Positions 40,101 to 55,100 of a stretch of 64,000 bases of DNA are shown here, piece by piece (the stretch's first letter is position 1; each line of letters begins with the position of its first letter). This DNA comes from Harmonia axyridis (lineage: Eukaryota; Arthropoda; Insecta; Coleoptera; Coccinellidae). The notes under the pieces are model-generated. The model searched no databases, was not told the origin of the DNA, and saw only the letters and a program-made list of their open reading frames with translations. Both the position numbers and the translations under genes were made by a program. The stretch is taken from NCBI RefSeq assembly GCF_914767665.1, contig NC_059501.1, positions 8,062,501-8,126,500 on the forward strand. The letters are read 5' to 3'.

Positions 40101-43060
40101 CATCAATACAGGATGAAGGCGCACAATATTCGAAAAAACTATAAATGATGGTAAAAATAATAATAATGTTCATCAATAAACCTAATATTGATATTAAAAT
40201 ATTGAGTTTTCTACTGCACTCATAGTTTCAGTAGTTTGAGTGTTATTACTTGTGAGGAGTAACAAAGCACCTCATATTCAATTTCGCTAAGCAATAGAAA
40301 GAAATGTGAAAAGAATTCATGGACGACATCATTCATAATAGATTCATTTTTCGTCGTAAGGATCGTATGGTGGACAATTTTGAAAGTTAATTCTCTTTAA
40401 ATCTCAACATTTTCGTGTGGATTTTCATCAATTCAAATTTTGCTATTCTGTTCGTTAAACTTACCTAACCACACCAAAAATGAGCTTTTCCTCGATGAAA
40501 TTTTTCATCATTTCCAAGTTGTTCAATAGCAAAATCAGAGAATAAACAAGGTTTTTAATAATATGAGGTCTTTAGTTTTTGAACCAGTTGAATTTTTTAA
40601 GGACGTAAACTCAAATCTTTACCTGGAAATCTCCATGTTATTAGAGAAAGATTTTATATTATTCATTCTAGAGAATGACGTGGAACAGATAATTTCAAAT
40701 TTTACTAGCTGCTTTGAAATCAATATTCTGGTATTTATGTAAAGAAAATTCTCTTTCAAATTTGTCCACAATATGGCGAATAGTGAGTCGACTGATTGCT
40801 ATAAAATAATTCAACAATTTATAAACGTTTTCCAAAGGTGTATCTATCCATAATTAAATGGTATAACCTACTGAATCCAAATGAGTTAAGAAATGAAAAA
40901 AAAAATAGAATACACAGGGTAGCCATTATGATTGTTGTAAAATGTATCATTCATATTGGAAAACCAGTTGCAAAGAATTTTTTGCCTTGACTTGAATAGG
41001 CAAGGCATTCTATGATAAAGGCCAATATACTTGGTTGAAAGGAAACAAGAATGCCTTTTATTGGCCGAAAACTTTTCCGTGTTCACCTATAACAAGGTGT
41101 TTCGAGAGATCTAAGTGACCATTTTGGTCCTCTGTTACCTATCCAGCTCTAAAGCAATATTTCATTGAGATAATCTCTCATTTGTCGAGAATAATGTTGT
41201 GGAGCGTAATCTCATTGATATACATTAAGGAAAGACAAAGGATGGAGGTTCCTAAATCAATAGATGGCTGGTTTAATTTATTTTATTATATTTCTTGTTT
41301 TTGTTCATTCGTACATCGAAAGTTTTATTATCAATTGAACTTTATTTAGCCTTCAGGAGGGTCATCAACTTCAAAATATGATCATCTTCATCAACCTGTA
41401 CCTGGTCAAGCTGAACCAGTTAGCTTGTTGGAACGGTTGCTCTCACAACCAAGGGATACGGTGAGTTGATAATTTCAGTTATGAAATCTTCTGAGGAATA
41501 GATATCCTTTCATGAAATGTCCATAATTTTTGAAACTCATTCTTGTTCTAATTATGTACTGCATCATTTACCATTGATAACTTGATTCCGATGTATAACC
41601 AGTCGAATACAGGGTGTCCCGGGAAGAATGCGACAAATGAATACCATAAATTAAGGTCATCATGAAGGACCCGTATCAAGATGTTTCAATCGCCTGAGTG
41701 CCTTCGTTGGGGATATACAGGGTGATGTTCATCTTATGGGTGAAATTTTATACTTCAATAACTTTTTAACTAATCGACCGAATAATATCGCCTTCCTCCA
41801 ATATTTCTGAAATCGAATAAATCAGATCCGGACTAACACAATTTTAGACTTTTTCTATTTTCGTGAATATTGGATCACTCTGTACGTCAATATCACAACG
41901 AATTAATTCATAATCAACATTCTAAAACTCAAAAATGCTTGCTACCGTCATACAGGGTGACCAATAAACATTCCCTCATGAAGTACAACCGATTCAACCG
42001 AATAAGAAGCGAAATCTGTGAAACAACTATATCATATCAACGTGCTCAAAAATGTATTAAAATGGAGGAATATCATTTTGAACAATATCTGCTGAACTGA
42101 AAATATTTTATTTTTGATTCATTGTTTTAAAGATCAAATATTTTCAATATATTTGTTGTTTTTGTTTTATTCTTTATCCAGTTTGTTGAATGAAAGTTCT
42201 CTTAAATAATTTGAGGAGAATTCAGGTGAGACATTCGTGAAGGGTGAAACAACTTCAATTTTCGAAATAATTTCACCGATAAATTCAAGATATTTTGAAC
42301 TATGAAATTTCCTTCATAAAGAAATGTTTATTGATCACCCTGAATGATGGCGCCAAGCAGAGATTCAAAATTTTTATTATGAATTAATTCTTTGTGGTTA
42401 GGAAAACGGAAAAAAATCATAATATCAACATTCAGGGATATTCAATATTCAAAAAAATAAAAAAGATCTTAAATTCTCCTAGTCCGGATCTGATTTACTC
42501 GATTTCAGAAATATTGAAGGAAGGCGATAGTAAAGGTCGACAAAACTTGAAAAATTGAAATTATTCGGTGGATTTCTTGAAGAGTTATTGAATTAAAAAA
42601 ATTCCACTCATAAGAGAATGTTCATTGATCACGCTGTATGACCGTGCCAAGCAGAGATTTGGAATTTTCATAATGAATTAATTGTTTGTGGTTCCGAAGA
42701 TGGAAAAAAATCATAATGTTCACGTACAGGGTGATCCAATAGTCACGAAAATAGGAAAAGTCTAAAATTTTCCTAGTCCGGAACTGATTTACTCGAATTC
42801 AGAAATATTGAAGGAAGGCGATAGGAAAGGGTGACAAAACTTCAAAATTTGAGATAATTCGGTCGATTAGTTAAAGAGTTATCGAACAGTAAAATTACTA
42901 ATGAGATGAACATTATCCTGTATATCCCAATCGAAGGCACTCAGGCGATTGAAACCTTTTGATATGGGCCCTCCATGATGACTAATTCATGGTATTCGTT
43001 TGTCGCATTCTTCCCGGGACACCCTGTATATTGAAATGTTTTTTTTTCAATTATTGCGTA

Positions 43061-43108
<48 letters not shown>

Positions 43109-46100
43109 GTTATATTTCGAATGAAAATTATTTCGATTGAACTTGTTTAAGGCTTCTGAAGAAGAGGGATATCAATTGTATCGACGTCTCCATCTCCAAC
43201 AACCACAATCTCATATTTCTGGATTAGGAGCAAGTCAGATAACACCATCTCTCAGTCAAACGCAACCAATCCCGGTAAGTGAATGGTATTTCGCAGATTT
43301 CAACTCGATTTTTTGTTTCTCTTCGATTCATTTTATTATATAATGTCATGATTGTTAGAACTTATAAAAATTGAATGTTTCTGGCAGCTAATGTCGAAAT
43401 TTAATCACGATTAATTACTGAAATTACTGAGTTATTTTATGTAATTATGGTTAGATTAATGTTAGATTTAGATTTAATTAAGGAGTTTTCGTTTCACTGC
43501 GACCTAATGGTCTATTGTGCCCCCCATCAGAGCTATTATCTCCATGAAGTGATCAACAGCTCGCCTTCCAGTTCCAGAGTTCTGATGAACTCCAATATCT
43601 GGGATGACTTCAAGAAGGTTAATTCCTCACTTCTATAAGTTTCTTGTCCAACCCAAGGCAGGTTTTGCGTTGGCTAGCGATGGCGAAGCATTCCGTCACC
43701 AGGTGATCCTGAATTTCTTCGTCCCCCCCACAGAATCTGCACTCGTTATTTTCTGTCAGACCCATTTTCATGAGGTGTTTCCTAAGGCGACAATGCCCTG
43801 TGAGGAATCCAGTGAGGAGGTGCAGCATATGCCTACTAAGAACCAGATACTTCTTTGAGTCAAAGTTTCGAAGAAACTTTTTGGAGTGATCCAAACCAGG
43901 AAGATTCCTCCAGAGTTTTTCTCTTTCGGTTACCTCCTTTCCTGAAACTCTTTCTTGTAGGTGCATTTGTCTACACCACAGAAAGGTTCCGGGCCGATGA
44001 AAGGAGTTTGTGCTTCTTTTCAGGCAAATGTGTTGGCCTCTTCATTCCCTCTAATTCTCGATTGGCCGGGAACAAAGATTAAAAGACCCTGTTATCTTAC
44101 CTATTTCATTAAGTTTTCTTCGGCTCTCCAATGCCATCTTAGAATCGATGATAGAGATTAAAGTTGATAGAACGCGTATTTATTGACATGTTGCGATTTG
44201 ATCCATATATTTCGAGTATTTATGCTAAGTTGAGTCATTTTTGAGGCAATTGAAATTTGGGATCAAGAACATTTAACTTTCAGTGAGCTAAGCTGGATAG
44301 AGGATCTTTTGGAATCAAATCATGGATATGAAAGTTGATATTTTTGGTGGATGTAATCAAAATGAAATGTCGATATTCTTGTTATAAGAAAGCCGTTTCT
44401 CGAAAACAGAGCTCGAAAACTGATGTATTTTCAGAGATCCTATAAAAAGATATTGAGTTTGAACAGTTCTGTTCTGTACAGGGTATACCAAATTCCATGC
44501 TCACTGAAAGCATCTCGAAAGCTATAAGAGCTCCGAGCTCTGTTTTCTTGATTTGTTCTCGGGTTACAGGGCGTTTCTGAGAAATGCTACATCTTTTGAA
44601 TATCCCCAACAGAAACCAAGATACATCATTTTTCAGAAATCCCCTTTAACTCGAGAACGAATCAAGATTTCTATGATCTACCTTTTGATATTTTATTATT
44701 CCGAAAAAAGAGCTCAGGGTCTTATAGCTTTCGAGATGCTTTCAGTTAGCATGGAATTTGGGACACCCTGTACAATGCATCTACATTCTACAACACTCGG
44801 CTCCTTCGCCATTTCGCGGCATCGCTTCATTTGATAATTTTGAAATTTGCTGTCTAAAATCGTTAGTTTTGATGACCTTGTGGAAATATGGGACACAATT
44901 ATTAAATATCTATATTGTCATCGGTCCGTGATAAGTGCACAAAGTTCTGTTATATGTAAAGACAAAGATGAAGACATGTTGAAGATCGCAAGAGACTAGA
45001 ATATCTACTAACTGAAAATGTAACATCCAGGAGGAGCTGTTCAAATTTTGATTTTTTTTAGTGAAATATAGATAGTATGGCAAGGGGTAATGGATTAAAT
45101 TTAGAGGAAAAACGAAGGGTTTACAATATTTTCCAATGAATTTGTTAATAATGGGTTTGTCCACCGCGATTCTCTATACACTCCCCAACATATCTCGGCA
45201 TTGATGCAATAAGATGGTCTATTTCTTCTTGAGAGCTTCATGTCTTAGAACCGTCAAAGTCCTTGGAGGCTGGGGTAAATTTTCAAGCCTTCTACCATGA
45301 TGTACCAAACTTGCTCTATGAGCGACAGATTGGAGAATCTGGGCGGCCATGGCAAAATATTCATATGGGTCGCATCGAAAAAGTTTGAACTAACTCTAGC
45401 ACAGGAGGTCGGGCATTATCTTGCTGAAATATTGGATTCTCGAGCCGGTTAACTTAAGGGAGAACATATGGCTTTACTTTTTCTTGGAGGTAACGCAGCG
45501 CTGTCTTGTGACCTCGAATAAAGACTAAAGATGACCTTACTTGCATGTGCAATAGCACCCCATACCATAACGCCTACTGTCCGGTGTACATGACGCTCAA
45601 CAACAAAGTGAGGTTCACGTCTGTCTCCCCGACGTCGTCCAACCCTTCTTCGGCCATCATGTGCACCCAAGGAGAATCGAGATTCATCAGAAAAGACGAC
45701 ATGATGCCTTGTGCCCTTCCGACATCCGGTGCGTACTCTTCTTCGATTTTGAACATTATCGAACCACGCTTGACAACATCTCATAACAGTAGTTGGATTT
45801 CTGTTTGGACGGTTAGCGATTTCTCGAAATGACAACCCCGCCTCTGGTAGACCAATATTTCGACCTCTTTATAATTTACTTAGCTTGCGATAAATTCCGC
45901 GTACACGTGCTCTAGGCATTTTAACAACAACTGAACATCGACTTTGGATCTCCTCGAACAGCTGGTTTGCTGTGAAATTTGAAAAACTGCGAAAAACGAC
46001 TACAATATTTAAGTTTTTTAATTGTTCACATGAAAAAACCTTCACGAATTTTTTTTCGAAATTCAATCATTTTCTCCTTGCTATACTATCTATGTTTTAC

Positions 46101-49100
46101 CAGAAAATATTTAAAATTTAAACAGCTCCTTCTGGGTGTTGCAGTTTCTTTGTCAGTTAGTATATGACTATATGCAGAACTACAGAACCAAATAATGTTC
46201 TGTAAATAAGTTCAAAATGATATACAATTATGGTTGATGATGACATATTACAATTATGGTTTCGAATTTCTGGCTTGCTTTCATTTTTGTTTTGATTTAT
46301 GTCCACATTAAATTAACGTATTTGAAACTGTCATTATATTCTTATAGGGCGCTGAGGAACCGATGATATCTCAACCACAAACTCATCAGTTGGAATATCA
46401 AACTGGACCCATTGAAAGTCAGATGACACAATCACAATCCCAAGTGCAGCATGGTGGAGTAAGTTTACAACTTCATTTGCAAATCATTCGGAAGGTATTT
46501 TGATCGACTTTTTTTCTAGGCTGCTGAAGAACCATTGTATCATCATTTTAGTGTTTTTGATACGGAGGAAACCGAAAACAGTTTAGTTCACATTTTAATC
46601 GAAGTTCCACAGGCTAGTGTAAGTGTATAAAATTCGATTTTTTCAAAACACATTACTGAACCAACAACAACCATTGTTTTATCATCACCAAAATGCTATA
46701 ATCTCCGGTTTTCGTGAGATATTGCAAAGTTATTCAATTAATAACCCAATCACGCTGAAAAAATTTCAATTCAATAAAATATGAATTCAGTCGATTTTGA
46801 GAAAAATGCATATTTTCTTCAATATAACGAAATATTCCTTTCAGAGTTCACGACGAAATTTAGAAGTTCCTCTTTGTCCGCCTCAGTACTATTATGTGGG
46901 ATCAGAAGGAACTATGAACATATTCTTAAAAACAATGCCGCACAATCCAGTAAGTTGATGGTCCAATTTCATTATGAAGAACAGAATTCATTTAGTAAAC
47001 GTATACCTTCGTATGATGATAAAGTTATATACAGTCCATTCAGGAATTATTGACATCGAAGTAGACCATGAACGTTTAGTCGCGGCTTTATTTCTGGTTA
47101 CAAAAATATCACTAAAAATTGCTATGGTTCATCATAGAAATAACCAGTTTAAATTATTTTCATCATTTTTGTATCCGAAAGATCCTTAATTTTCAAAATT
47201 ACGATAATTACGAAGGGACGCATACAGTCATGATTTCATAAATTAAAATTCAGATTATATAACGTAAAAATATAGAGAAATGCTTTATCATTTTAAGGAA
47301 ATCCAATAAAGAGATATCTATTCATTTAAGAGTCGCCCATGAAAGATCCCATTGAAGATCATTAAAATATGCATATTCCTTTTCACCAAAGGCTCTTCAA
47401 AAATTGTTGCATTACTGATGGACACTAGATACCAACCTGCTTGCAAAATTCTTATCAAATAACTCTTATTGGTCATTTTAACTGTGGTGTCTAAACTGGT
47501 GAAGAAAACAGAAAAAACTGGTTGATAAATTTAAATAGTGTGGCTTAGTGAATGGAAGAGCCATATCAAAATAAGACAGAAATAAAATTCAAAGAATCCA
47601 TTTAGTGTATGAAAAATTTTGACATCTCAATTGTACTGTAACTTTCAAAATTGGAACCAATTTATCAGCCGATGTGTAAATTACTTTCTAAAGTCACTAT
47701 TTATTGAAACTGTTCATGACATGAATGATTGATTAAACTTGTATGAAAAATATAGGTACTATTTTTACTTGAGTTTTCTGTTTTTTATTGAAATGCTTTT
47801 ATACTAGTTTCTATTAAATTACATGAATTATTTTGCCCATAACAGCTTTAACTCACTCACTAAAAGCATTTTTGCATGAAATTATTCTTAATTTGTGAAT
47901 TTTAAAATTTTATTGCATTCTATTATTATCTTCAAGTGGGTAAGAGGTGAAGAAATTATTGAAGTTACTCTTCTGAATATATTTTTCGATTAAATACTCA
48001 GTAAAAATTCTATAAAGCAATTGGAATTTATTAGATTTTTGGATTACTCATTGAAGAACAAAAAACAGATATAACAATACTTAATTTCAATATAGAATAT
48101 AAATAAACTATAGATGCAATGCCAGGACTTTGTTTAGCAATCCAATTATAAAATAATTCTCTCTTCATAGATTTATATAATCCTCATGATCACCACTGTC
48201 AAAACAAAACATCCAGGTAAAAATCCAAATATCCAGCATTCAAAATAGTGCTCCTACTTTTACCCTTGAATATACTAGAAAAACATTTTGTTTTCTTTCT
48301 AGAGTCCACTGTTGAATAATGCTGGCATTTTCAAATGACCAAGTTTCCTCCAGATAAATGAATTTCACATTTTGTTGCAAATATTCTCCGTATTCACCAT
48401 AAAAAGAAGAATTTTCCTTTTTTTAACTGTTTTGAACTTGTAACCAATTAAGTTTATGTAATGTTGTCTTCGATTGATTAAAATCCAGATGCTTTTTGGT
48501 CAAATTTCATCCAGGCTGATATATTGGTTGCTTTTGGCTCAGCTTCTGGTAACAATCAAATCATTCAATGATTCTTTGAAGGTGAAATCGTATTGCACAG
48601 GTTTTCTTCCACTAATAATCCAGGTTGTAATGACTTGCCTTCTTCTTTTTTCAAACAGTACTGTGAGAAATACTCAAATAAACTAATCAATGTGTGTTTG
48701 AAATTGATACAACTTTTAAGTTTCAAAATCTCTTCGATCAAAACCAATAACACAAACAAACTGAAATCTAACCTCCTGTCAATGACATTTCCAATGCCAA
48801 CCCGAAATCTGCAATTCAAAATGTTACTGAATGAGCCAGTACCAACTTAATTTCGATTTTCCAAAGCCACCCGGGATGTCAATAATTCCTGAATGGACTG
48901 TAAATATCTCTCCCTCTATTTCAGTACCGTAATGAGTTCATTACATTACTAGAAACAGTGCTCTAATGAAATCCTTATAGCATTCTTTTTGGTTATATTT
49001 TTGTTTTGTGGTTCTTATTTTATGTGATGAGCATCACGGGCGTAGCCAGGGGGGGGGGGTTCAAACCCCCCCGAAATATTTAAGATGTCAAAATTTATTA

Positions 49101-52100
49101 AAACGAAAAGCCAAGTTAACAGGAGTATATACACTGTGTCCGTGAAGTATGGAACAAATTAATTTTTTGCTAAACAGACCGTTTTAAGAAATAATCCTGA
49201 AACACGTCGATTTTTTATTTTAATTTACCATATTTTAAAATAATAATCTAATATACAGCGTGAATTACTGTTGAATAATGACGTCACCGTCATTTTTTCA
49301 AATGGAACACCCCATTTTGTCCCAATTTTCCGATTACTCTAGCTGAGCTGATTCCAAAAATGTATCACATGTTGATTCCAATTAGTAGAGGGTGGTCAAA
49401 AATACAATAGTTTTGTGTGTGCTCATAAAGTAACGCGTAACATACTTTATTAGTTGAATTAACAATATTATCAAAAATACTTATTGTCTAGCGGCAATTG
49501 GTTTGAATGTAACACCATGTAGTTTGTTACATTTTTAGATCAATAAAAATGAGCTGTTTCCAAACATGTTTGGTACTTGTGATCTTGCAGACAGAATATG
49601 CAAGAAATTATTCCTTATTTTTATACATTTTTATTAATCTAAACATGTAACAAACTACAGGGTGTTACCCTGTTTTTCATCGATTTATTTTCTTTGTTGA
49701 TGAGGTACAGAATTCGAATCTGAGGTTTGCTACCAAAATTTCATGATAAAACATTGAAAAAATGCAAAAAAGGTGAAAATTTTCATGTTTTGTCGGTTTT
49801 TTCCATATAAATTTTCTATTGAATAAATACTACGATGGTATTTATTTCCTAAATATATTCATAGGAATCGATATGAAGGAATAAACTAAATTTCAAAAAG
49901 TGATTTTGAAAATGTTTTTTTTTCTCAATACATACTTGAGAAATCAAACTAGTGAAAATAGACTGAATGGGTTGGCTCTCATGAAGTTGATTAATTTTTG
50001 AAAAAGAAAAACAGAAGACATTTTTTATAATATGTAAATAAAATCAAATGTTCTTGTTCTTTTTTGTTTTTTTATATGGTTAAATATATATTTTATAATA
50101 AATATGATTATGGTTATGTCAAGTACTTTTATTCGCTTCATTTTCTTGAACCAGTGCATATACAGAGAATGAGTTTGATATTTTTGCTATACCATGTACA
50201 TGTAGGCACAATCCAAACATTCATTTATTTCTATGAAAAAATTCTTATTTCCCCCATTATTCCTTCTGTATACGCCTTTGTCTGAAACCCCCCCCCCTCG
50301 AAACTGAAACCTGGCTACGCCCGTGATGAGCATTGAAATTCTATATCACATTCGATGTATTTTTCAGGCAGATCGAAGATCATCACTACCTCAAGTAAAT
50401 CAAGAATCATGGGTAAGTACGGAATGTGAATATTAATAATGATAATAATATTAAATCGACTTTATTCGACGAATGTACATATATTTGCCCTGAAAAGGCG
50501 ATGATTAGCTAAAGCTACTCTTAAACTCTCAACTTTCCCATTTCAATAAATAAATAAAAAATAATATAAAAAGAGTTTTTTTCTATAATTTCAACAACAT
50601 TTATTTGATCATCAGTAAAAGAGAGAAAAAAAACAAAGAATAATACTAAGTTATTCACTATAATATACCATTGGGCTAAAGGCATCATTACTATACGAGT
50701 GTATAAGTTGCAAACGATTGCGTAGCACGAGTTGTAAGCACGCATTCGTGTGTTCAATAATATGAAATTAATGAAGCATTATGACAGAACGTTTTAGCTA
50801 CGACTACTTATAATGAACACAATTTGCTGGAACTGAACTGAAAATTTCTTAGTTGATATCAGTTGTCCTGAGATAATCTAAATAAAGGGTGTTTTTTTTT
50901 AGAGCTATAGAACTTTAAATTGCAATGAAACAACGATGGATTATTCGATTGACATGAATTTTATTTATCCGCAAGTTAATCTTGTGGCATTACATTTTAA
51001 ATATGATTTTTGGCATATGACCGCCACGACTGGCTCGGCAATCTGGACGTCCAATTTTCGATGACTTTTTCCAACATTTGTGGCCGTATATCGGCAATAA
51101 CACGGCGAATGTTGTCTTCCAAATGGTCGAGGGTTTGTGGCTTATCCGCATAGACCAATGACTTTACATAGCACCTCAGAAAGTAGTCTAGCGGTGTTGA
51201 ATCACAAGATCTTGGAGGCCAATTCACAGATCCAAAACGTGAAATTAGGCGGTCACCAACGGAGTCTTTCAATAAATCGATTGTGGCACGAGCTGTGTGA
51301 CATGTTGCGCCGTCTTGTTGGAACCACAGCTCCTGGACATCATGGTTGTTCAATTCAGGAATGAAAAAGTTAGTAATCATGTCTCTATACCGATCACCAT
51401 TGACTGTAACGTTCTGGTCATCATCGATTTAGAAGAAGTACGGACCAATGATTCCACCAGCCCATAAAGCGCACCAAACAGTCAGTTTTTCTGGATGTAA
51501 TGGTGTTTCGACATACACTTGAAGATTAGCTTCAATCCAAATGTGGCAGTTTTGTTTGTTGACGTAGTCATTCAAACAGAAGTGCGCTTCATCGCTAATG
51601 GACGTATTGCGCGATACGTATTCCGCACAGAACCATTATTTTCGAAACAAAATTGCACTGTTTGCAAGTGTTGTTCAGGCGTGAGTCTATTCGTGATAAA
51701 TTGCGAAATCAAACTGAGAATAAATCACTTGACAGCTGTTAAATCGGTCGTCATCTTGATCAGAAATGCCAACATAAAGTTATATTACTCGAAAAAAACA
51801 CCCTATATGTAGGTACAACTGCTTCCTTTTGAAGATATTAGACCACTGATTTTGCTGCATTTGCGTAACCAAATGAAACTCATTACATAACTCAAATTCC
51901 ATTACGTAACGCATATCTTCGGACAAGAATTCAGACAGACCCAATAACCGACACTGCTTCTTCTATACAGGATGGAAGTCTTTCTGAATCACTAACTTTG
52001 ACCAAAAAAATGAAATATCCGTCGAAAATTTCACATAAAAGGCATTGTTTACAATCACTAGATGAATGATTAATGATAAATTTCTTTATCCTAGCGCCAG

Positions 52101-55100
52101 CAAACTGATTCAGAGCCCTGCACTAGTAGATCCAGAGCCTACTCAGAACCCTCAGATCCCCAAGATAAATATAAAATAGTCGGAAGAGGTCGATTAAGCA
52201 AGAAGAAAATCAGCGACTTAAAGTTAAATGAGGTGAGTTATCTGTAATTTTCGAATTTTGTGCCGAGAATGGTCTCAAATGATTGGGTTAAACTTCGCAT
52301 ATCCTAATACCAAATGGGCGAAAAAGTCCCAACCCTATTTAAGATACATTGATAAAGTTCGAGGTCAAAATCAATTATGTCTGTTCGTCTTTACGCAATG
52401 TATACTGAAAGTAACGAAGATATTGCTAGAAGAATTGAATTTTAAGGTGGAGTTTTCATATCTCGTAATGGCAGGGTGTCCCAATAAAATAGAATCACCC
52501 CCGATATTTTTCATATTATGAAATTACCTCTTTCATATTCACTTAGCTGGCGATAAATTCCGCGTACACGTGCTCTAGGAATTTTAACAACATAAATATC
52601 GAAAAACTTACAACTTTGTGTCTATTCCTTCACAATAATATATCTTTATGATTTAATTAAACAACCAAAAAAAAATACGAAATAACTAAACTGTACAAAT
52701 TGAGTAAACGGTTAACAAATTGAATAACTAAATTAACATGAAGACAGACGTCCGTTTCGGAATTTTTGAATTTAATAATACAATTTTTTCTCATCAGTGC
52801 CTTATGGTTCAACAAAATTACTGAATTTACCAACTCACCACTTGTATATCTACTTCATAAAATTTTTGTGCCAGTTTGTGTTTGTATGATTACAAATATT
52901 GGGACACCGACCAATTTATAGGGGAAAAAGAGATTTATTTCTAACACGATTTTTTTCTCGATGAATCATAAAACTGAATCGATAATTTTTATTTCAGATA
53001 CGCTGCCAATTTTGTAATGCGTTCTTCAAAATTCACGATAAACCTGAGCATGAGCGATCCTGTGACAATAAAGAAAATCCAGGTAATTTCTAGGAACCAT
53101 TTCCACTATAGAACAAGAGAATTTTCTGATGGCCATAGCTTCATCCCATCCAGCTAGTTCACATAGTTGTCTCCGATGTTCGATTCCAAAAATTTTCGCG
53201 AAGAACCTTCTTTGAAACTACTGAATTATTTCGAATTAAATTGACTCCTTCTGATGGTTCAGCTAGTTTACAATATAATTACCTTGAATTATTTCTGTTG
53301 AATTTTATATACTTATTGTTAATGATTGTTAATTATATCAAATGATATTTCAAATAATGTTTGTTGTGATATGTTTGTATTTTTTTTTGTTATAATATTA
53401 CTGATGATTATTGTTAATGACATCAAGACTGAATATCTAGCAGGTATTAAAATGCAGAAATTAATCGTTGATATTTTACCAACCTCTTTTTCTTTCAATA
53501 AATTTCAATTTTTTTTTCTGTGGTAAAATTTCTAAATACATCTTTGTATCAACGAAATAACAAATTTCAATAGAAACAACTATTTCAGTATTAAGAGTCA
53601 GTTAAAATAAATATATTTTTCGGTATATCATACAAAAGTCTTACTCTTATATAATTGAAGTAAAATGAATGTGAATAATAAATAAAATAAGAACATAGGA
53701 ATAACAATGACTGGAAATCAGAAGCTTTAACGTGCTTGTTCAAATAAGGAATATATCATGAAATTTTTTATGTAGATTAATCAAAAAAATACGCCGCATG
53801 ATTTCATCATGAATTCAAAAGCCAATTCTTCAACTTCCATCACTTCGAATCTATTAAAGACGGAAAAATTTAAGTGAAGTACTGATATATGTCTTGATTA
53901 CCTACATTATTTTCTGTTATGAAATGCTTCTAAAAAAGGATTGAACGCCATATGGCTGATTTTGAATTGAACAACTTAGAATTTTTAAAATGTTTTTATT
54001 CAAGTAATACCAGTTAAATGGTAATACTAATTGTGAGGGGTAATTATTTGAATTAAGCTGCATAACACAAGCTTAGCTTAGGAGTATCATCCAGATAAAT
54101 CTGTGTAATAATACCTGAATAAATTTGATAATTGCAGTTCCTTGAATAAATTAGACAAAGATTTTTTTACCATCGCAAATATGAAATGTTTCATTCGTTT
54201 ATTGAAAGGAATAACTCAAGAAGAAAAGAAGTAAATGATTAAAATTAAAACATAAATTACTACAAACAGTGTTCGATGACCATTATGTCTGCAATATATA
54301 TTTTAAAAGTTTATAATATATTTTATTTCAAGCGTTACCTTGATTCTGATGGCTACTCAAGTGACATATTTTCAGAACGAGTGAAACAAAACTGAACAAA
54401 AGATATAGTGTTCCGTTCAAATAAGTAGAGTTATAATAATATCTCAAAAATTGTGGCAGCTGGAAAAAAATTAGTATGTCTATGTAAAAATATCCAGAAA
54501 TACTCTGTTTAATTTTTTCAATCCATTTCGAAATAGTCGATGTCCTAAAATGGAAAAATTTGAAAATAACTCTGTAGCACGAAAAATATATACTGAGCTG
54601 CTAGAGCAAACCTGTTTATGGCATATTAATGGTTTCAAGAAAATTTGGAAAGTGGAAAAGTGGAAAAATAAAACATCAGTAATTGCAATTTCCTATTTTT
54701 GAAGAAAGCAAAATGCAACTGAGTGATAAAATTAAACTTCCTCCTCCATCATTCCTATAATTCAGTCAATCTTCTGACTTATCTCATGTCTCTATCTCCC
54801 AAAAATTTCTATATACGGGCAACACGCTCTATAGTCTATACACTGTATTGTGAATAAGTGCGAAAAAATAATGTGGGGTTGCTATATAATTTTAGCTCGC
54901 AAATGCTTCGTATTACGACGTTTGAAATTTATCTTGAAAACTGTCTATTCATTTATTGCTCTCAAAGTAGCCGAGTTGTTCAATTGAAATTTGGTTTACT
55001 TTTTGCACATTTATTGACAAGCCCTCAAGGATCTCTTTTTTTCAAAGAAAAAATATTACGCAATAAGATATTTCAAGCTGAAAATATTTTATGAATTCCT

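Noticed and set aside
43057..43106. CRISPR-like or other ordered repeat
   Set aside because: Plain TA microsatellite; the other regular arrays in the window are exon-intron units, not CRISPR.
43604..44161. Plus-strand ORFs 43604-43858 and 43855-44082
   Set aside because: Antisense to the retrotransposon tail, which carries the diagnostic CRFCGG...H...C motif on the minus strand.
48474..48850. ORFs in the intron after E55 (48474-48686, 48593-48850)
   Set aside because: Only a faint resemblance to a reverse-transcriptase start; too short and broken to call.
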